Under the pieces are notes generated by a model, which was not told the origin of the DNA, made no database searches, and saw nothing but the letters and a program-made list of their open reading frames with translations. Made by a program: the position numbers and the translations under genes. A stretch of DNA of 64,000 bases from Pseudomonas fluorescens (lineage in GTDB: Bacteria > Pseudomonadota > Gammaproteobacteria > Pseudomonadales > Pseudomonadaceae): assembly GCF_005938625.1 (NCBI RefSeq), contig NZ_VCNJ01000024.1:62001-126000 (forward strand). Direction: 5' to 3'. This document shows positions 10,161 through 19,108 of the stretch, piece after piece (within the stretch, counting starts at the first letter, position 1; every line of letters starts with the position of its first letter).

Positions 10161-10548
10161 CGGTAAATCCTTGGACTAATTCAATGAGAGGAATCGAGGG
10201 AAGCAACTCGCAAGTAGCGAGCTGCCAGGTGTACCGCTGCCAGCGTTTAAGCCGGCATTTGCACAAAGAGAGGCGTTCCATTTCACGCAACGGGCGCCAG
10301 GCTTGATCAAGACAGAGGCTGCGCCAGTGCCACGGCAAGGCGATGTCGGTGGCCGTGTCGAACAGCAAACGGAAGGAGGTTTCGGCGACCGTCCAAGGTG
10401 AGGTCGCGGTGCAACAAGACAGGTATCGGCCTTCAGCCAGGTAATGTTCGATCAGGCGCGGCTCGTCAGGATCCATCGCGCAACGGATCTGGCGACTCAT
10501 CCAGCGCCAGCTTTCGAGGTACGGCTGCTCATGCAAGGCAGAACTCAT
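10141..10548 (-). CDS. fagA: Iron-regulated FagA protein
   Basis: This 135-residue protein heads the operon fagA-fumC-orfX-sodA and corresponds by position to P. aeruginosa FagA. Its biochemical role is not established. The sequence is rich in Trp, Arg and Leu and has clustered cysteines (RYLSCC, SLCKCRLKRW) that might bind metal; this is only a suggestion from composition. The ATG at 10548 is the first after a strong promoter with an overlapping Fur box. The 3' end overlaps fumC by 20 bases, implying coupled translation. Confidence 0.85.
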
Positions 10549-10564
10549 GATCCGGGGCTCATCC

Positions 10565-10607
10565 GATAATGAGATTTATTATTAGATGATAATGAGAACC
10601 AAAACAA
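10565..10607 (-). promoter_or_regulatory. Fur-box-overlapped promoter of the fagA operon
   Basis: On the minus strand a -35 TTGTTT (10602-10607) and a -10 TAATAA (10579-10584) are separated by exactly 17 bases. The + strand stretch 10565-10583 reads GATAATGAGATTTATTATT and matches 15 of 19 positions of the consensus Fur box GATAATGATAATCATTATC. A second GATAATGA lies just beside it. The overlap with the -10 predicts Fur-Fe(II) repression, as known for fagA-fumC-sodA in P. aeruginosa. Confidence 0.85.
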
Positions 10608-10628
10608 GCCCGGGATATGCACCCCCCC

Positions 10629-10717
10629 TGTGGGAGCGAGCTTGCTCGCGAATACGGACTTTCAGTAACAACATCTCTGACTGACGCAACGCATTCGCGA
10701 GCAAGCTCGCTCCCACA
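10629..10717. repeat. REPIN-like inverted pair (TGTGGGAGCGAGCTTGCTCGC family), copy 1
   Basis: Two REP units in inverted orientation, TGTGGGAGCGAGCTTGCTCG (from 10629) and its complement ending at 10717, are separated by about 40 bases. Each unit is itself palindromic (GAGCGAGCTTGCTC). This is the REP doublet organisation common in P. fluorescens genomes. A second copy is at 43155-43222. Confidence 0.85.
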
Positions 10718-10737
10718 GGAGATTTGTGCCAGACATG

Positions 10738-10776
10738 AAAAAGGCGCGCCATCCGAGTAGATGGCGCGCCTTTTTT
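10738..10776 (-). terminator. Rho-independent terminator after pmbA
   Basis: The 12-base stem AAGGCGCGCCAT / ATGGCGCGCCTT with an 8-base loop is flanked by A5 and T6 runs, so it can work in both directions. It lies 15 bases past the pmbA stop on the minus strand and upstream of the fagA promoter, isolating the two units. Confidence 0.9.
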
Positions 10777-10790
10777 GTCACGGTTGGAGC

Positions 10791-12137
10791 TTAGCTACCC
10801 GCCACTGTCATCCGCTCGATCAACACCGAACCGGTGCGAATGTTGCTGCGCAGCTCCAGGTCATTACCCACCGCAACGATCTGCTTGAACATGTCGCGCA
10901 TGTTGCCGGCGATGGTGACTTCCTGCACCGCGAACTGGATTTCACCGTTCTCGACCCAGAAACCCGCCGCCCCGCGCGAATAGTCGCCGGTGACCATGTT
11001 CAAGCCATGGCCCATCAATTCGGTGACCAACAAGCCACGGCCCATGCGCTTCAACAGCGCCGCTTGGTCTTCGTCGCCATGGGTGACGAACAGGTTGTGC
11101 ACGCCACCCGCGTTAGCGGTGCTCGGCATACCCAGTTTGCGTCCGGAGTAAGTGCCGAGGATGTACGACACCAATTCGCCTTTTTCGACGAACGGTTTGG
11201 CGTAAGTCGCCAGACCGTCACCGTCGTACGAAGCGCTACCCATCGCACGCATCAAATGCGGACGCTCGTCAATGGTCAGCCATTCCGGAAACAGCTTCTG
11301 CCCCAGCGAGCCCTCAAGGAACGACGATTTGCGATACAGGCTGCCACCGGATACCGCCGAGAGGAAACTGCCAAACAAACCGCCCGCCAGCTCTGCGGAA
11401 AACAGCACCGGCACTTCACAGGTCGGCACCGGGCGGGCGCCCAGACGGCTTGCCGCCCGTTGCGCAGCACGCTGACCGATGCTCACCGGATCGGCCAGCA
11501 ATTGGCCCTGACGGCTCACGTCGTACCAGTAATCGCGCTGCATCTGGCCATCGGCCTCGGCGATCATCACGCAGCTCAGGCTGTGCCGGGTCGACGCGTA
11601 ACCGCCGATGAAACCGTGGCTGTTGCCGTAAACGCGGCAGCCCTGATGGGTGCTGAGCGTGGTGCCATCGGCGTTCTTGATCCGCGAATCGGCGTCGAAT
11701 GCTGCCGCCTCACAGAGCAGAGCTTTCTCGATGGCTTGCTCCGGAGTGATATCCCATTCATGGAACAGATCGAAATCCTGCTGCTCGCGGGCCATCAGCG
11801 CAGCGTCAGCCAGACCCGAGGCTTCGTCTTCCGAGGTATGTTTGGCAATCGCCAAAGCGGCCGCGACAGTTTCGCGAATGGCGTCCGGTCCGGTGGCAGA
11901 GGTGCTGGCCGAGCCTTTTCGCTGCCCCACATACAGCGTGATGCCAAAGCCCTGATCACGGTTGAACTCGACCGTTTCGACTTCGCGCTGACGCACCGAG
12001 GTCGACAGACCCTGCTCGAGCGACACGGCTACTTCGCAGGCGCTGGCGCCCTGACGCTTGGCTTCGGCGATGATCTGCTCGACTTGTTCCTGCAGTGCCG
12101 GCAATGCCTGCGGGCCGACGCTTTGAACTGCACTCAT
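10791..12137 (-). CDS. pmbA: Metalloprotease-complex subunit PmbA (TldE)
   Basis: PmbA and TldD form a cytoplasmic heterodimeric protease that matures modified peptides such as microcin B17 and degrades CcdA in E. coli; its substrate in this host is unknown. The 448-residue product has the TldD/PmbA fold signatures GITLYVGQRKGSAST and TYSGRKLGMPSTANAGG, and lacks the HExxxH zinc motif found in TldD, as expected for the non-catalytic partner. The ATG at 12137 is preferred because GGAG lies six bases upstream; two other in-frame ATGs lie two and four codons earlier. tldD is nearby on the same strand, separated by the divergent yjgA. Confidence 0.94.
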   Translation of the reverse strand: MSAVQSVGPQALPALQEQVEQIIAEAKRQGASACEVAVSLEQGLSTSVRQREVETVEFNRDQGFGITLYVGQRKGSASTSATGPDAIRETVAAALAIAKHTSEDEASGLADAALMAREQQDFDLFHEWDITPEQAIEKALLCEAAAFDADSRIKNADGTTLSTHQGCRVYGNSHGFIGGYASTRHSLSCVMIAEADGQMQRDYWYDVSRQGQLLADPVSIGQRAAQRAASRLGARPVPTCEVPVLFSAELAGGLFGSFLSAVSGGSLYRKSSFLEGSLGQKLFPEWLTIDERPHLMRAMGSASYDGDGLATYAKPFVEKGELVSYILGTYSGRKLGMPSTANAGGVHNLFVTHGDEDQAALLKRMGRGLLVTELMGHGLNMVTGDYSRGAAGFWVENGEIQFAVQEVTIAGNMRDMFKQIVAVGNDLELRSNIRTGSVLIERMTVAGS

Positions 12138-12245
12138 GCTCATCTCCACTCAAATTCTGCTTTCGGCTAGGGTCATCGAGCGACCGGGCCGGACAAGCGG
12201 CCCCCGACTGGTTATCATGGCGGCGTTTCTTTGCGGACTGCCACC

Positions 12246-12770
12246 ATGGTTGATTCTTACGACGACTCCCTCGATACGGGAGAAAAAAGCAAATCTCAGG
12301 TCAAACGCGAGCTGCATGCTCTGGTTGACCTCGGCGAGCGCCTGACAACACTCAAGCCTGACTTGATCGCAAAACTGCCACTGACCGACGCCATGCGCCG
12401 GGCTCTGGCCGATGCGCCCAAGCACACCGCGAACATCGCGCGTAAACGGCACCTGCAGTTCATCGGCAAACTGATGCGCGATCAGGACACTGACGCGATT
12501 CTGACCTTGCTCGATCAACTCGATGCCTCGACTCGCCAGTACAACGAGCGTTTCCACAATCTCGAACGCTGGCGTGATCGCCTGATCGCGGGCGACGATG
12601 CCGTGCTGGAGAAATTCGTCGTCGAGTACCCGGACGCCGATCGCCAGCAATTGCGTTCCCTGATCCGTCAGGCTCAGCACGAGGTTGCGCAAAACAAACC
12701 TCCTGCTTCCAGCCGCAAGATCTTCAAGTACATCCGTGAGCTGGACGAGACTCAACGCGGTCTGCGTTGA
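12246..12770 (+). CDS. darP: Ribosome maturation protein DarP (YjgA)
   Basis: DarP associates with late 50S assembly intermediates. The 174-residue all-helical protein begins with the typical acidic N-terminus MVDSYDDSLDTGEKSKSQVKREL and ends SSRKIFKYIRELDETQRGLR, matching the family in length and pattern. The ATG at 12246 is the first with the conserved N-terminus; an upstream TTG at 12231 is unlikely. It is divergent from pmbA, which starts 109 bases away. Confidence 0.93.
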   Translation: MVDSYDDSLDTGEKSKSQVKRELHALVDLGERLTTLKPDLIAKLPLTDAMRRALADAPKHTANIARKRHLQFIGKLMRDQDTDAILTLLDQLDASTRQYNERFHNLERWRDRLIAGDDAVLEKFVVEYPDADRQQLRSLIRQAQHEVAQNKPPASSRKIFKYIRELDETQRGLR

Positions 12771-12780
12771 TATCTCGCCC

Positions 12781-12852
12781 CTGTAGGAGCTGCCGAAGGC
12801 TGCGATCTTTTGATTCTAAAAACAAAGATCGCAGCCTGCTGCAGCTCCTACA
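12781..12852. repeat. Palindromic repeat (CTGTAGGAGCTGC...GATCTTTT family), copy 2
   Basis: A 72-base near-perfect inverted repeat: CTGTAGGAGCTGCCGAAGGC with CTGCGATCTTTTGAT, and a complementary arm ending GCAGCTCCTACAC. It occupies the whole gap between the convergent yjgA and tldD genes, where it can serve as a shared terminator. Confidence 0.85.
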
Positions 12853-12860
12853 CACGTTTC

Positions 12861-14303
12861 TTATGCGCCCGTGCCACCCACGGTGATCGCATCGATTTTC
12901 AGCGTCGGCTGACCCACGCCTACTGGCACCGATTGCCCATCCTTGCCGCACGTGCCCACACCGCTGTCCAGCGCCAGATCATTACCGACCATCGATACCC
13001 GGCTCATCGCCTCAGGGCCGTTGCCGATCAACGTCGCGCCTTTGACCGGCGCAGTGATCTTGCCGTCTTCGATCAGGTACGCCTCGCTGGTGGAGAATAC
13101 GAACTTGCCGCTGGTGATATCGACCTGACCGCCGCCGAGGTTGGCGCAGTAGATACCTTTCTTCACCGAAGCAATGATTTCCGCCGGATCGCTTTCGCCA
13201 CCGAGCATGTATGTGTTGGTCATTCGCGGCATCGGCAGATGCGCATAGGACTCACGACGACCGTTACCGGTGCGGGCCACGCCCATCAGGCGCGCGTTGA
13301 GCTTGTCCTGCATGTAGCCCTTGAGTACGCCGTTTTCGATCAGCGTAGTGCACTCGGTCGGTGTGCCTTCGTCATCAACGCTTAGCGAGCCGCGACGGCC
13401 GCTCAAGGTACCGTCATCGACAATGGTGCAGAGCTTCGAGGCAACCATTTCGCCCATGCGCCCGCTGTAGGCAGAGCTGCCCTTGCGGTTGAAATCGCCT
13501 TCCAGACCGTGACCGACGGCTTCGTGCAGCAGCACGCCAGACCAGCCCGAGCCCAGTACCACCGGCAACGTACCGGCCGGTGCAGGAATCGCTTCCAGAT
13601 TCACCAGCGCCTGACGCAACGCTTCACGGGCATAGCCCATGGCGCGGTCTTCGGCGAGGAAATAACGGTAATCGGTACGCCCGCCGCCGCCATGCCCGCC
13701 GCGCTCGCGGCGGCCATTCTGCTCAACGATCACGCTGACGTTAAAACGCACTAGCGGGCGTACATCCGCTGCCAGCCCACCATCGGTGGACGCCACCAGA
13801 ATCCGCTCCCAGACGCCGGCCATGCTGACGCTGACCTGCTGAATGCGCGGGTCGAGTGCACGGGTAGCCACATCGATGCGCTTGAGCAGCTCGACTTTCT
13901 CGGCGCGGCTCAACACTTCCAACGGATTATCCGGCGCGTACAGCTGCGCGACATCCTGCGTGGTGAACGCCTGCACGGTGCCGTTCTGCCCGGCGCGGGA
14001 GATCGAGCGCGCGGCACGGGCCGCTGCGCCGAGGGCCTCGAGCGTGATCGCGTTGCTGTAGGCAAAACCGGTTTTCTCACCGGACTGCGCGCGGACGCCG
14101 ACACCCTGGTCGAGGTTGAAGCTGCCTTCCTTGACGATGCCGTCTTCCAGCGCCCACGACTCGGAAATCTGCCCCTGGAAATACAGGTCGGCGGCATCGA
14201 TGCCAGGACCGGCCAGATCACCGAGCACGCCTTGCAGACTCTCGATCGTCACGCCACCGGGCGCCAACAGGTGGTCACTGACTGAGGACAACAACTCGCT
14301 CAT
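12861..14303 (-). CDS. tldD: Metalloprotease TldD
   Basis: TldD is the zinc-binding catalytic subunit of the TldD-PmbA protease. The 480-residue protein carries HEAVGHGLEGD (HExxxH) around residue 260, and further conserved C-terminal motifs TEGYMQD-like LKGYMQDKLNARLMG and GGGQVDITSGKFVF. Length is normal. The upstream nitrilase-family gene on the same strand ends four bases before the tldD start, so the two are co-transcribed, probably together with yhdP and rng further upstream. Confidence 0.96.
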   Translation of the reverse strand: MSELLSSVSDHLLAPGGVTIESLQGVLGDLAGPGIDAADLYFQGQISESWALEDGIVKEGSFNLDQGVGVRAQSGEKTGFAYSNAITLEALGAAARAARSISRAGQNGTVQAFTTQDVAQLYAPDNPLEVLSRAEKVELLKRIDVATRALDPRIQQVSVSMAGVWERILVASTDGGLAADVRPLVRFNVSVIVEQNGRRERGGHGGGGRTDYRYFLAEDRAMGYAREALRQALVNLEAIPAPAGTLPVVLGSGWSGVLLHEAVGHGLEGDFNRKGSSAYSGRMGEMVASKLCTIVDDGTLSGRRGSLSVDDEGTPTECTTLIENGVLKGYMQDKLNARLMGVARTGNGRRESYAHLPMPRMTNTYMLGGESDPAEIIASVKKGIYCANLGGGQVDITSGKFVFSTSEAYLIEDGKITAPVKGATLIGNGPEAMSRVSMVGNDLALDSGVGTCGKDGQSVPVGVGQPTLKIDAITVGGTGA

Positions 14304-14307
14304 AGGT

Positions 14308-15168
14308 TTACGCCTTAAATTCGTGTTCTGAAGCAGGACGCTGTGCGCCCTGCGAGAAAAACCGCCGATGACTGGTCACCGGCATTCGCGCCCTGATGGA
14401 CGCTTGTTCAATACTGTCGCGCTCGGCCAACAACACCGCTTCGCCTTGATCCTGACTCGTCAGCACGCGGCCCCACGGGTCGATAATCGCCGCGTGGCCA
14501 AAGGTTTCCCGCGGTCCTGGATGGGTCCCGCCCTGGGCTGCGGCCAGCACATAACATTGTGTCTCGATGGCCCGCGCGCGAATCAGCACATCCCAATGCG
14601 CTGCGCCGGTCACCGCAGTAAAGGCTGACGGTGCAGTAATCAGTTCAGCACCGGCAGCGCGCAACTCGCTGTACAGCTCCGGAAAGCGCAAGTCGTAACA
14701 CACGGTCAGACCGAGTTTGCCCACCGGCGTGTCGGCAACCACCACGCCACTGCCATAAGCATAGTCATCGGATTCGCGGTAACGGCCGCGATTGTCCGCT
14801 ACATCGACATCGAACAGATGCAACTTGTCATAGCGGGCAACGATTTCGCCCTGATCATTGACTAGCAGCGAGCAGGCATTGACCTTGGCCGTCGGCTGCC
14901 CCACTGGAGGCAACGGCAAAGTACCGGCCACTATCCATAACTTGAGGTCGCGGGCGGTCTGTTTCAACCATGGCAGGATCGGTCCTTCGCCCACTGCTTC
15001 GGCGCGGCCGATATCAGCGATGTCGCGACGGCCCATGGCGGCGAAATTTTCCGGTAGCACCGCGAGCTTCGCACCGCCGGCCGCAGCCTGCTCGAGCAGG
15101 CGCCGGGACTGGACCAGATTGGCCAGCACGTCGCTCTGGCTGACCATTTGAATCACCGCTAAAGACAT
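14308..15168 (-). CDS. Carbon-nitrogen hydrolase (Nit1-like amidase)
   Basis: This 286-residue nitrilase-superfamily amidase has the complete catalytic triad Glu40 (VLPENF), Lys115 (RYDKLHLFD) and Cys157 (TVCYDLRFPELY). The DLRFPELYSELRAAGAEL region and TPVGKLGLTVCYD resemble the Nit1/deaminated-glutathione amidase branch, so hydrolysis of a small omega-amide is likely. The exact substrate cannot be read from sequence. It lies between yhdP and tldD on the minus strand, as in PAO1 (PA4475). Confidence 0.9.
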   Translation of the reverse strand: MSLAVIQMVSQSDVLANLVQSRRLLEQAAAGGAKLAVLPENFAAMGRRDIADIGRAEAVGEGPILPWLKQTARDLKLWIVAGTLPLPPVGQPTAKVNACSLLVNDQGEIVARYDKLHLFDVDVADNRGRYRESDDYAYGSGVVVADTPVGKLGLTVCYDLRFPELYSELRAAGAELITAPSAFTAVTGAAHWDVLIRARAIETQCYVLAAAQGGTHPGPRETFGHAAIIDPWGRVLTSQDQGEAVLLAERDSIEQASIRARMPVTSHRRFFSQGAQRPASEHEFKA

Positions 15169-15226
15169 GGCGAACTCCGCAAGAGGTATGCGGCCATGCT
15201 ACTCCATCGGTTCAGGGGCTGGCTGT

Positions 15227-18200
15227 TCAAAAAGGCTTGTCAAAGGTGATTTTCGGCTCTTTCCAAGGGCCTTTGACGGTGTACTTCACACTGGCAAAGC
15301 GCGCCACACGGTCACCGATCAACTTGTCGATGAGGAACAACGCACCGCCAACCGCCGGTGCACCGACAATCAGCGCAGCGATGGGCAGGTTGTTGGTCAC
15401 CGGCAAGGTCACCAGCAACTTTGCGTCGACCTTGTCGCCGACCAGATCCAGCGTGCCGTCCAGTTCGAGGTTGCTCGAAGGGCCGGTCAGGCGGATCGGT
15501 TCACGGGTGACATAAACGCCATTGTTTGCCACCAGCAGGCCTTTGACCCGGTCGTAGCTCAAGCCTTTGCCGAACAGATCGGAGAAGTCCAGACGCAAAC
15601 GCCGGCCGATAGAGTTGAAGTTGAGCAGCCCAAACACCCGCAACGCTTGTGCACCACCCTCCACTTCAACGAACTGGCCTTTGTTCAACGACGCATCGAG
15701 GGTGCCGGAGAAGCGCTTGGTCGCCAGCCATGCCGGCGAGCCCGGCCAACGGCCATCGACGTCCATGTGGAATTCTTCGCTGGTCACGCTCGGGGCAAAA
15801 CCCCAGCCCTGGAGGACATCGGCGAGGTTTTTGCCGCCGATCCGGCCCTTGAACCAGCTGTTGGTCGCACCCGGCGTGCCTTCCCAGCCGCCGTTGCCCT
15901 GCAACAGGATGCCTTTGAGGCCCATGTCGAGATTGTTCAGGGCGATACCTTTGGCAGTCGGCCGTACCTTCAACGACCAGCCGCCGACCAGATCCGGTCC
16001 CAGAAACAGTTGATTGACGGTGATATCCAGTGCCGGAATCTTCGTCGGGTCGACCGACACCAACGGATCCGGCGAATTCTCGTCAGCCTGAACCGTCGGG
16101 TCCGGCGCCGGCAGTTTCACGTATTGCAGACTCACCGTAATCGGTACGCCCTTGGCGTCCGGCAGGCTCGCCGAGCCTTTGGCCTGCTGGCTGTCGAGGG
16201 TCAGATTCCACGTGCCCGGCTTGCGATTGACTTGAACCGATGCCTGATCCAGCGTCGTTCCGAATGCCGTGAGCTTGCCGACCTTGAAATCAGCACTGTT
16301 GAGCAATTGCTTGGCGCTGCCGCCCGGATCCTGCCCGGCGTATTTGTTGACCAGATCCTGCCACGGCGCGACATCCAGTTCCGAGAGTACCCCGCGAATC
16401 CGCAAGCCTTTGGCGCCCGGCAGCACCGCTTCGCCAGAACCGAGGAACAGTTCGCCACGGCCCTCGGCAAAATTGCTCGGCGGCGCGGCAAAGGTGAAAT
16501 TGGCCAGTTGGTCGTAATTGACCCAGTAACGCCGCTCCTGCCCCTGCAACGTCATGCGGAACACAGTATCGCGCCCGACATCCGCCGCCATGCCGAACGG
16601 TGCCGGCAGATCCACCGCCACACCTTTCATGCTGGAGCTGACCATCAACTGGCTGTCAGCACCGTCCAGACTCAACTGCAGCTGATACGGAATCGTCCCT
16701 GACACTGGCAATGGCTGCGTCACACCCAGCCAGTCGGTGAGTTTCTTCACTTCGACCTGCCCGGATGCCGCGACCCGGGTCTTGAGCTTGCCGGGGCTGC
16801 CATCGGCGAAGATCTGCGCAGTCACCGGTTTGTCGAATGCGCGCGCTGCGATGTTCTGCCCGCTGAGTCCTTTGGCACTGTCAAAACGGAAATCGCCCTT
16901 GAGTTGAGTCAGCTCCAGCTTCGGCTCAGCCAGTTTCAACCGCGCATTGGCGGTTTTGAAGTCGACAAGAATTTTCGGCTGGTCGCCGCCCTTGTCCAAC
17001 GGGATATCGAGCTTGAGCTTGCCTTGCAGATCCCCAGCCCCTTCCCAACCGGCGAAGGTCTCACCCGTGCCGATCGGTGCGTCCTGAAGAATTTTCAGGC
17101 CATCACCGAGGCCACCGGCAAACGCGCCATCGAGATACATGTGCGTGTGTTGCCCGGCCGGTACGTGGGGAATGTTGACGAATACATCGCTGACCTGTGT
17201 GTCGAGCAATTGGCCCTTGTCGGCCCAGATCCGCACGCCACTGTCTTCAATGAACACGTCGCCACTGACCTTGCTCACGTGCGGCCAGCCCGGCTGGAAG
17301 GCCAGTTCGGCGTCGTGCACCTTGAAGAACAGGCTGATGCTGCGGTCGGCCTCACCGGCATTTTTGCTCAGCGAACCCTGATACTGGAAGAAGCCCTGAT
17401 CGACCGCACCTTTGAGGATTGCCGTACGCAGCCACTCGTCGAGCGCCGGGCTCAAGACTTCGGGCAGGTATTTGGCCGTATAGCGACCATCGCCCTCGAC
17501 CAGACCGACGCGCAGGTCCATGTAATCTTCCTGGCTATGGTCGAAATGCAGGCGAATCAGGAAATCGCCGGCAATCTTGCCCTCCTCGCCGAGCACCTTC
17601 AGGTATGGAGCGATCAGGGTGAAGCCGTCTTTATCGAGTTTCCAGGTCAGGCGTGCGTTGGCCTGAATGTACTGCCATGGCTTGGCGAAAATCGGATCGA
17701 GGTGGAGGACAAAATCCTTGCTGTCCATGCGCAACTCGCCACCGTCGAGGTTGCCACTGAGGCTGCCGCTGACGTTTCGTGCTGCCGGAGCGCCGTGATA
17801 GGCGTCGAAACCGACGTTATCCAGATTGGTGGCGAAACTGAATTTGTTGCCATCGGTGGCGTTGGGGCGAAAATCCAGCAGCACGTTACGCAGGCCACCG
17901 GTGACCTTCAGATGATCGACGGCGGTGGCGAATCCTTGCGGCAGCGGCCCCAAAGCGTTCAATAGTGGAGTGATCGGGGTCAGATCGAGACGATCCGCCT
18001 GCAAGTGCCAGAGCTCGTCCACCTTGTCGGTCGCGCGTGTCTGCTTCATCTGTACATGCGACTCCCAACGGTTTTCACCGAAACTCATCGCCAGCGAATC
18101 GAGGGTAACGGTCGCGCCCTCGGCGCTGTTCTCGTAGTAGGCGTTAAGCGCCAGATTATTGATCTGGATCGGCTTGCGCTCGGCGTAAGCGCCGGTCAGT

Positions 18201-19033
18201 TGCGGCGCGTTCAAACGGAGCGCCGCACTTTGCAGTGTGCCCTTGGCCCAATTGACCCAAAGTTCGCCGCCAGCCTTGATCTCGGAAAAATTCCACTGTT
18301 GGGTCAGACGTTCCGGCAGCCACTTCGACCAGTCGCTTTGCGGCAGACTGGCATACCCCTCCACCACACTGTCCTGCCATTGCTCCGGGCGAATTCGCGT
18401 ACGCAGACTCAACGCAACAGGCTGGCCATCGGGCAAGGTCAAACGCGCATCGAGCCGCTGACGGCTGGCGCCGGTTTTCAGATTTAGGCCGACATAGGTG
18501 AGCGTCAGCGGCGCGTGATCCTGCGGCTGCAAGGTCACCTGACTGTCGAGCACCGACAGTTGTTGAATCATCTGCGAGCGATTGAACAGTTGCTGCGGAT
18601 CGAGCGGCTGATCGTCTTGCACCGGCAGACCTTCCAGTGCCCAGGTGCCGTCCTCGGCTTCCTTGAGGCTGATTTTCAGGCCGTTGAGTTCAAGGTGGGC
18701 AATGCGCACTTCGCGAGCCAACAGACTGGCCCAGAGATCCGGCACCGCTCGCACGCGGTCCAGACGCAACGCATTGGCACCAGCCCCGACCATAACGTCA
18801 TGAGCCAGCAGGATCGGCGCAAAACCGCTCCAGTTGCCTTCAAGTTCGCCGATCTGTAAGGGCATACCAAGGGCGGCGCTGGCCTTGTCTTCGATGTCGG
18901 CGCGGTATTCAGCCACCAGCGGGGTCAGTTCGCGGCCGAGACTGACATATAACGCCATCAACACCAGAACCAACGCGCACAGGCCCAGCCCCCAACGGGT
19001 GAGTGCGGCCAGAATGCGTGTCAGACGCTCCAT
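15227..19033 (-). CDS. yhdP: AsmA-family phospholipid transport protein YhdP
   Basis: YhdP is a giant inner-membrane-anchored bridge-like protein that, with TamB and YdbH in E. coli, supports phospholipid movement to the outer membrane. The 1268-residue product has one N-terminal membrane anchor (WGLGLCALVLVLMALYVSLG) and then a long beta-rich periplasmic part (DUF3971 and AsmA-like C-terminal regions, LNFNSIGRRLRLDFSDLFGKG). The ATG at 19033 is preferred, with GGGAG upstream; a TTG seven codons earlier is less likely. It is followed downstream by the nitrilase gene and preceded by rng. Confidence 0.93.
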   Translation of the reverse strand: MERLTRILAALTRWGLGLCALVLVLMALYVSLGRELTPLVAEYRADIEDKASAALGMPLQIGELEGNWSGFAPILLAHDVMVGAGANALRLDRVRAVPDLWASLLAREVRIAHLELNGLKISLKEAEDGTWALEGLPVQDDQPLDPQQLFNRSQMIQQLSVLDSQVTLQPQDHAPLTLTYVGLNLKTGASRQRLDARLTLPDGQPVALSLRTRIRPEQWQDSVVEGYASLPQSDWSKWLPERLTQQWNFSEIKAGGELWVNWAKGTLQSAALRLNAPQLTGAYAERKPIQINNLALNAYYENSAEGATVTLDSLAMSFGENRWESHVQMKQTRATDKVDELWHLQADRLDLTPITPLLNALGPLPQGFATAVDHLKVTGGLRNVLLDFRPNATDGNKFSFATNLDNVGFDAYHGAPAARNVSGSLSGNLDGGELRMDSKDFVLHLDPIFAKPWQYIQANARLTWKLDKDGFTLIAPYLKVLGEEGKIAGDFLIRLHFDHSQEDYMDLRVGLVEGDGRYTAKYLPEVLSPALDEWLRTAILKGAVDQGFFQYQGSLSKNAGEADRSISLFFKVHDAELAFQPGWPHVSKVSGDVFIEDSGVRIWADKGQLLDTQVSDVFVNIPHVPAGQHTHMYLDGAFAGGLGDGLKILQDAPIGTGETFAGWEGAGDLQGKLKLDIPLDKGGDQPKILVDFKTANARLKLAEPKLELTQLKGDFRFDSAKGLSGQNIAARAFDKPVTAQIFADGSPGKLKTRVAASGQVEVKKLTDWLGVTQPLPVSGTIPYQLQLSLDGADSQLMVSSSMKGVAVDLPAPFGMAADVGRDTVFRMTLQGQERRYWVNYDQLANFTFAAPPSNFAEGRGELFLGSGEAVLPGAKGLRIRGVLSELDVAPWQDLVNKYAGQDPGGSAKQLLNSADFKVGKLTAFGTTLDQASVQVNRKPGTWNLTLDSQQAKGSASLPDAKGVPITVSLQYVKLPAPDPTVQADENSPDPLVSVDPTKIPALDITVNQLFLGPDLVGGWSLKVRPTAKGIALNNLDMGLKGILLQGNGGWEGTPGATNSWFKGRIGGKNLADVLQGWGFAPSVTSEEFHMDVDGRWPGSPAWLATKRFSGTLDASLNKGQFVEVEGGAQALRVFGLLNFNSIGRRLRLDFSDLFGKGLSYDRVKGLLVANNGVYVTREPIRLTGPSSNLELDGTLDLVGDKVDAKLLVTLPVTNNLPIAALIVGAPAVGGALFLIDKLIGDRVARFASVKYTVKGPWKEPKITFDKPF

Positions 19034-19108
19034 GTCAGATGGCTCCCATGGCAAAAATACTGCGAAAAGCTGAGGCCAGCCGCGGTGGAATAAACGTGAC
19101 GCAGGGGA

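Noticed and set aside
10761..12170. 469-codon + strand frame opposite pmbA
   Set aside because: Shadow of pmbA; starts inside the pmbA terminator.
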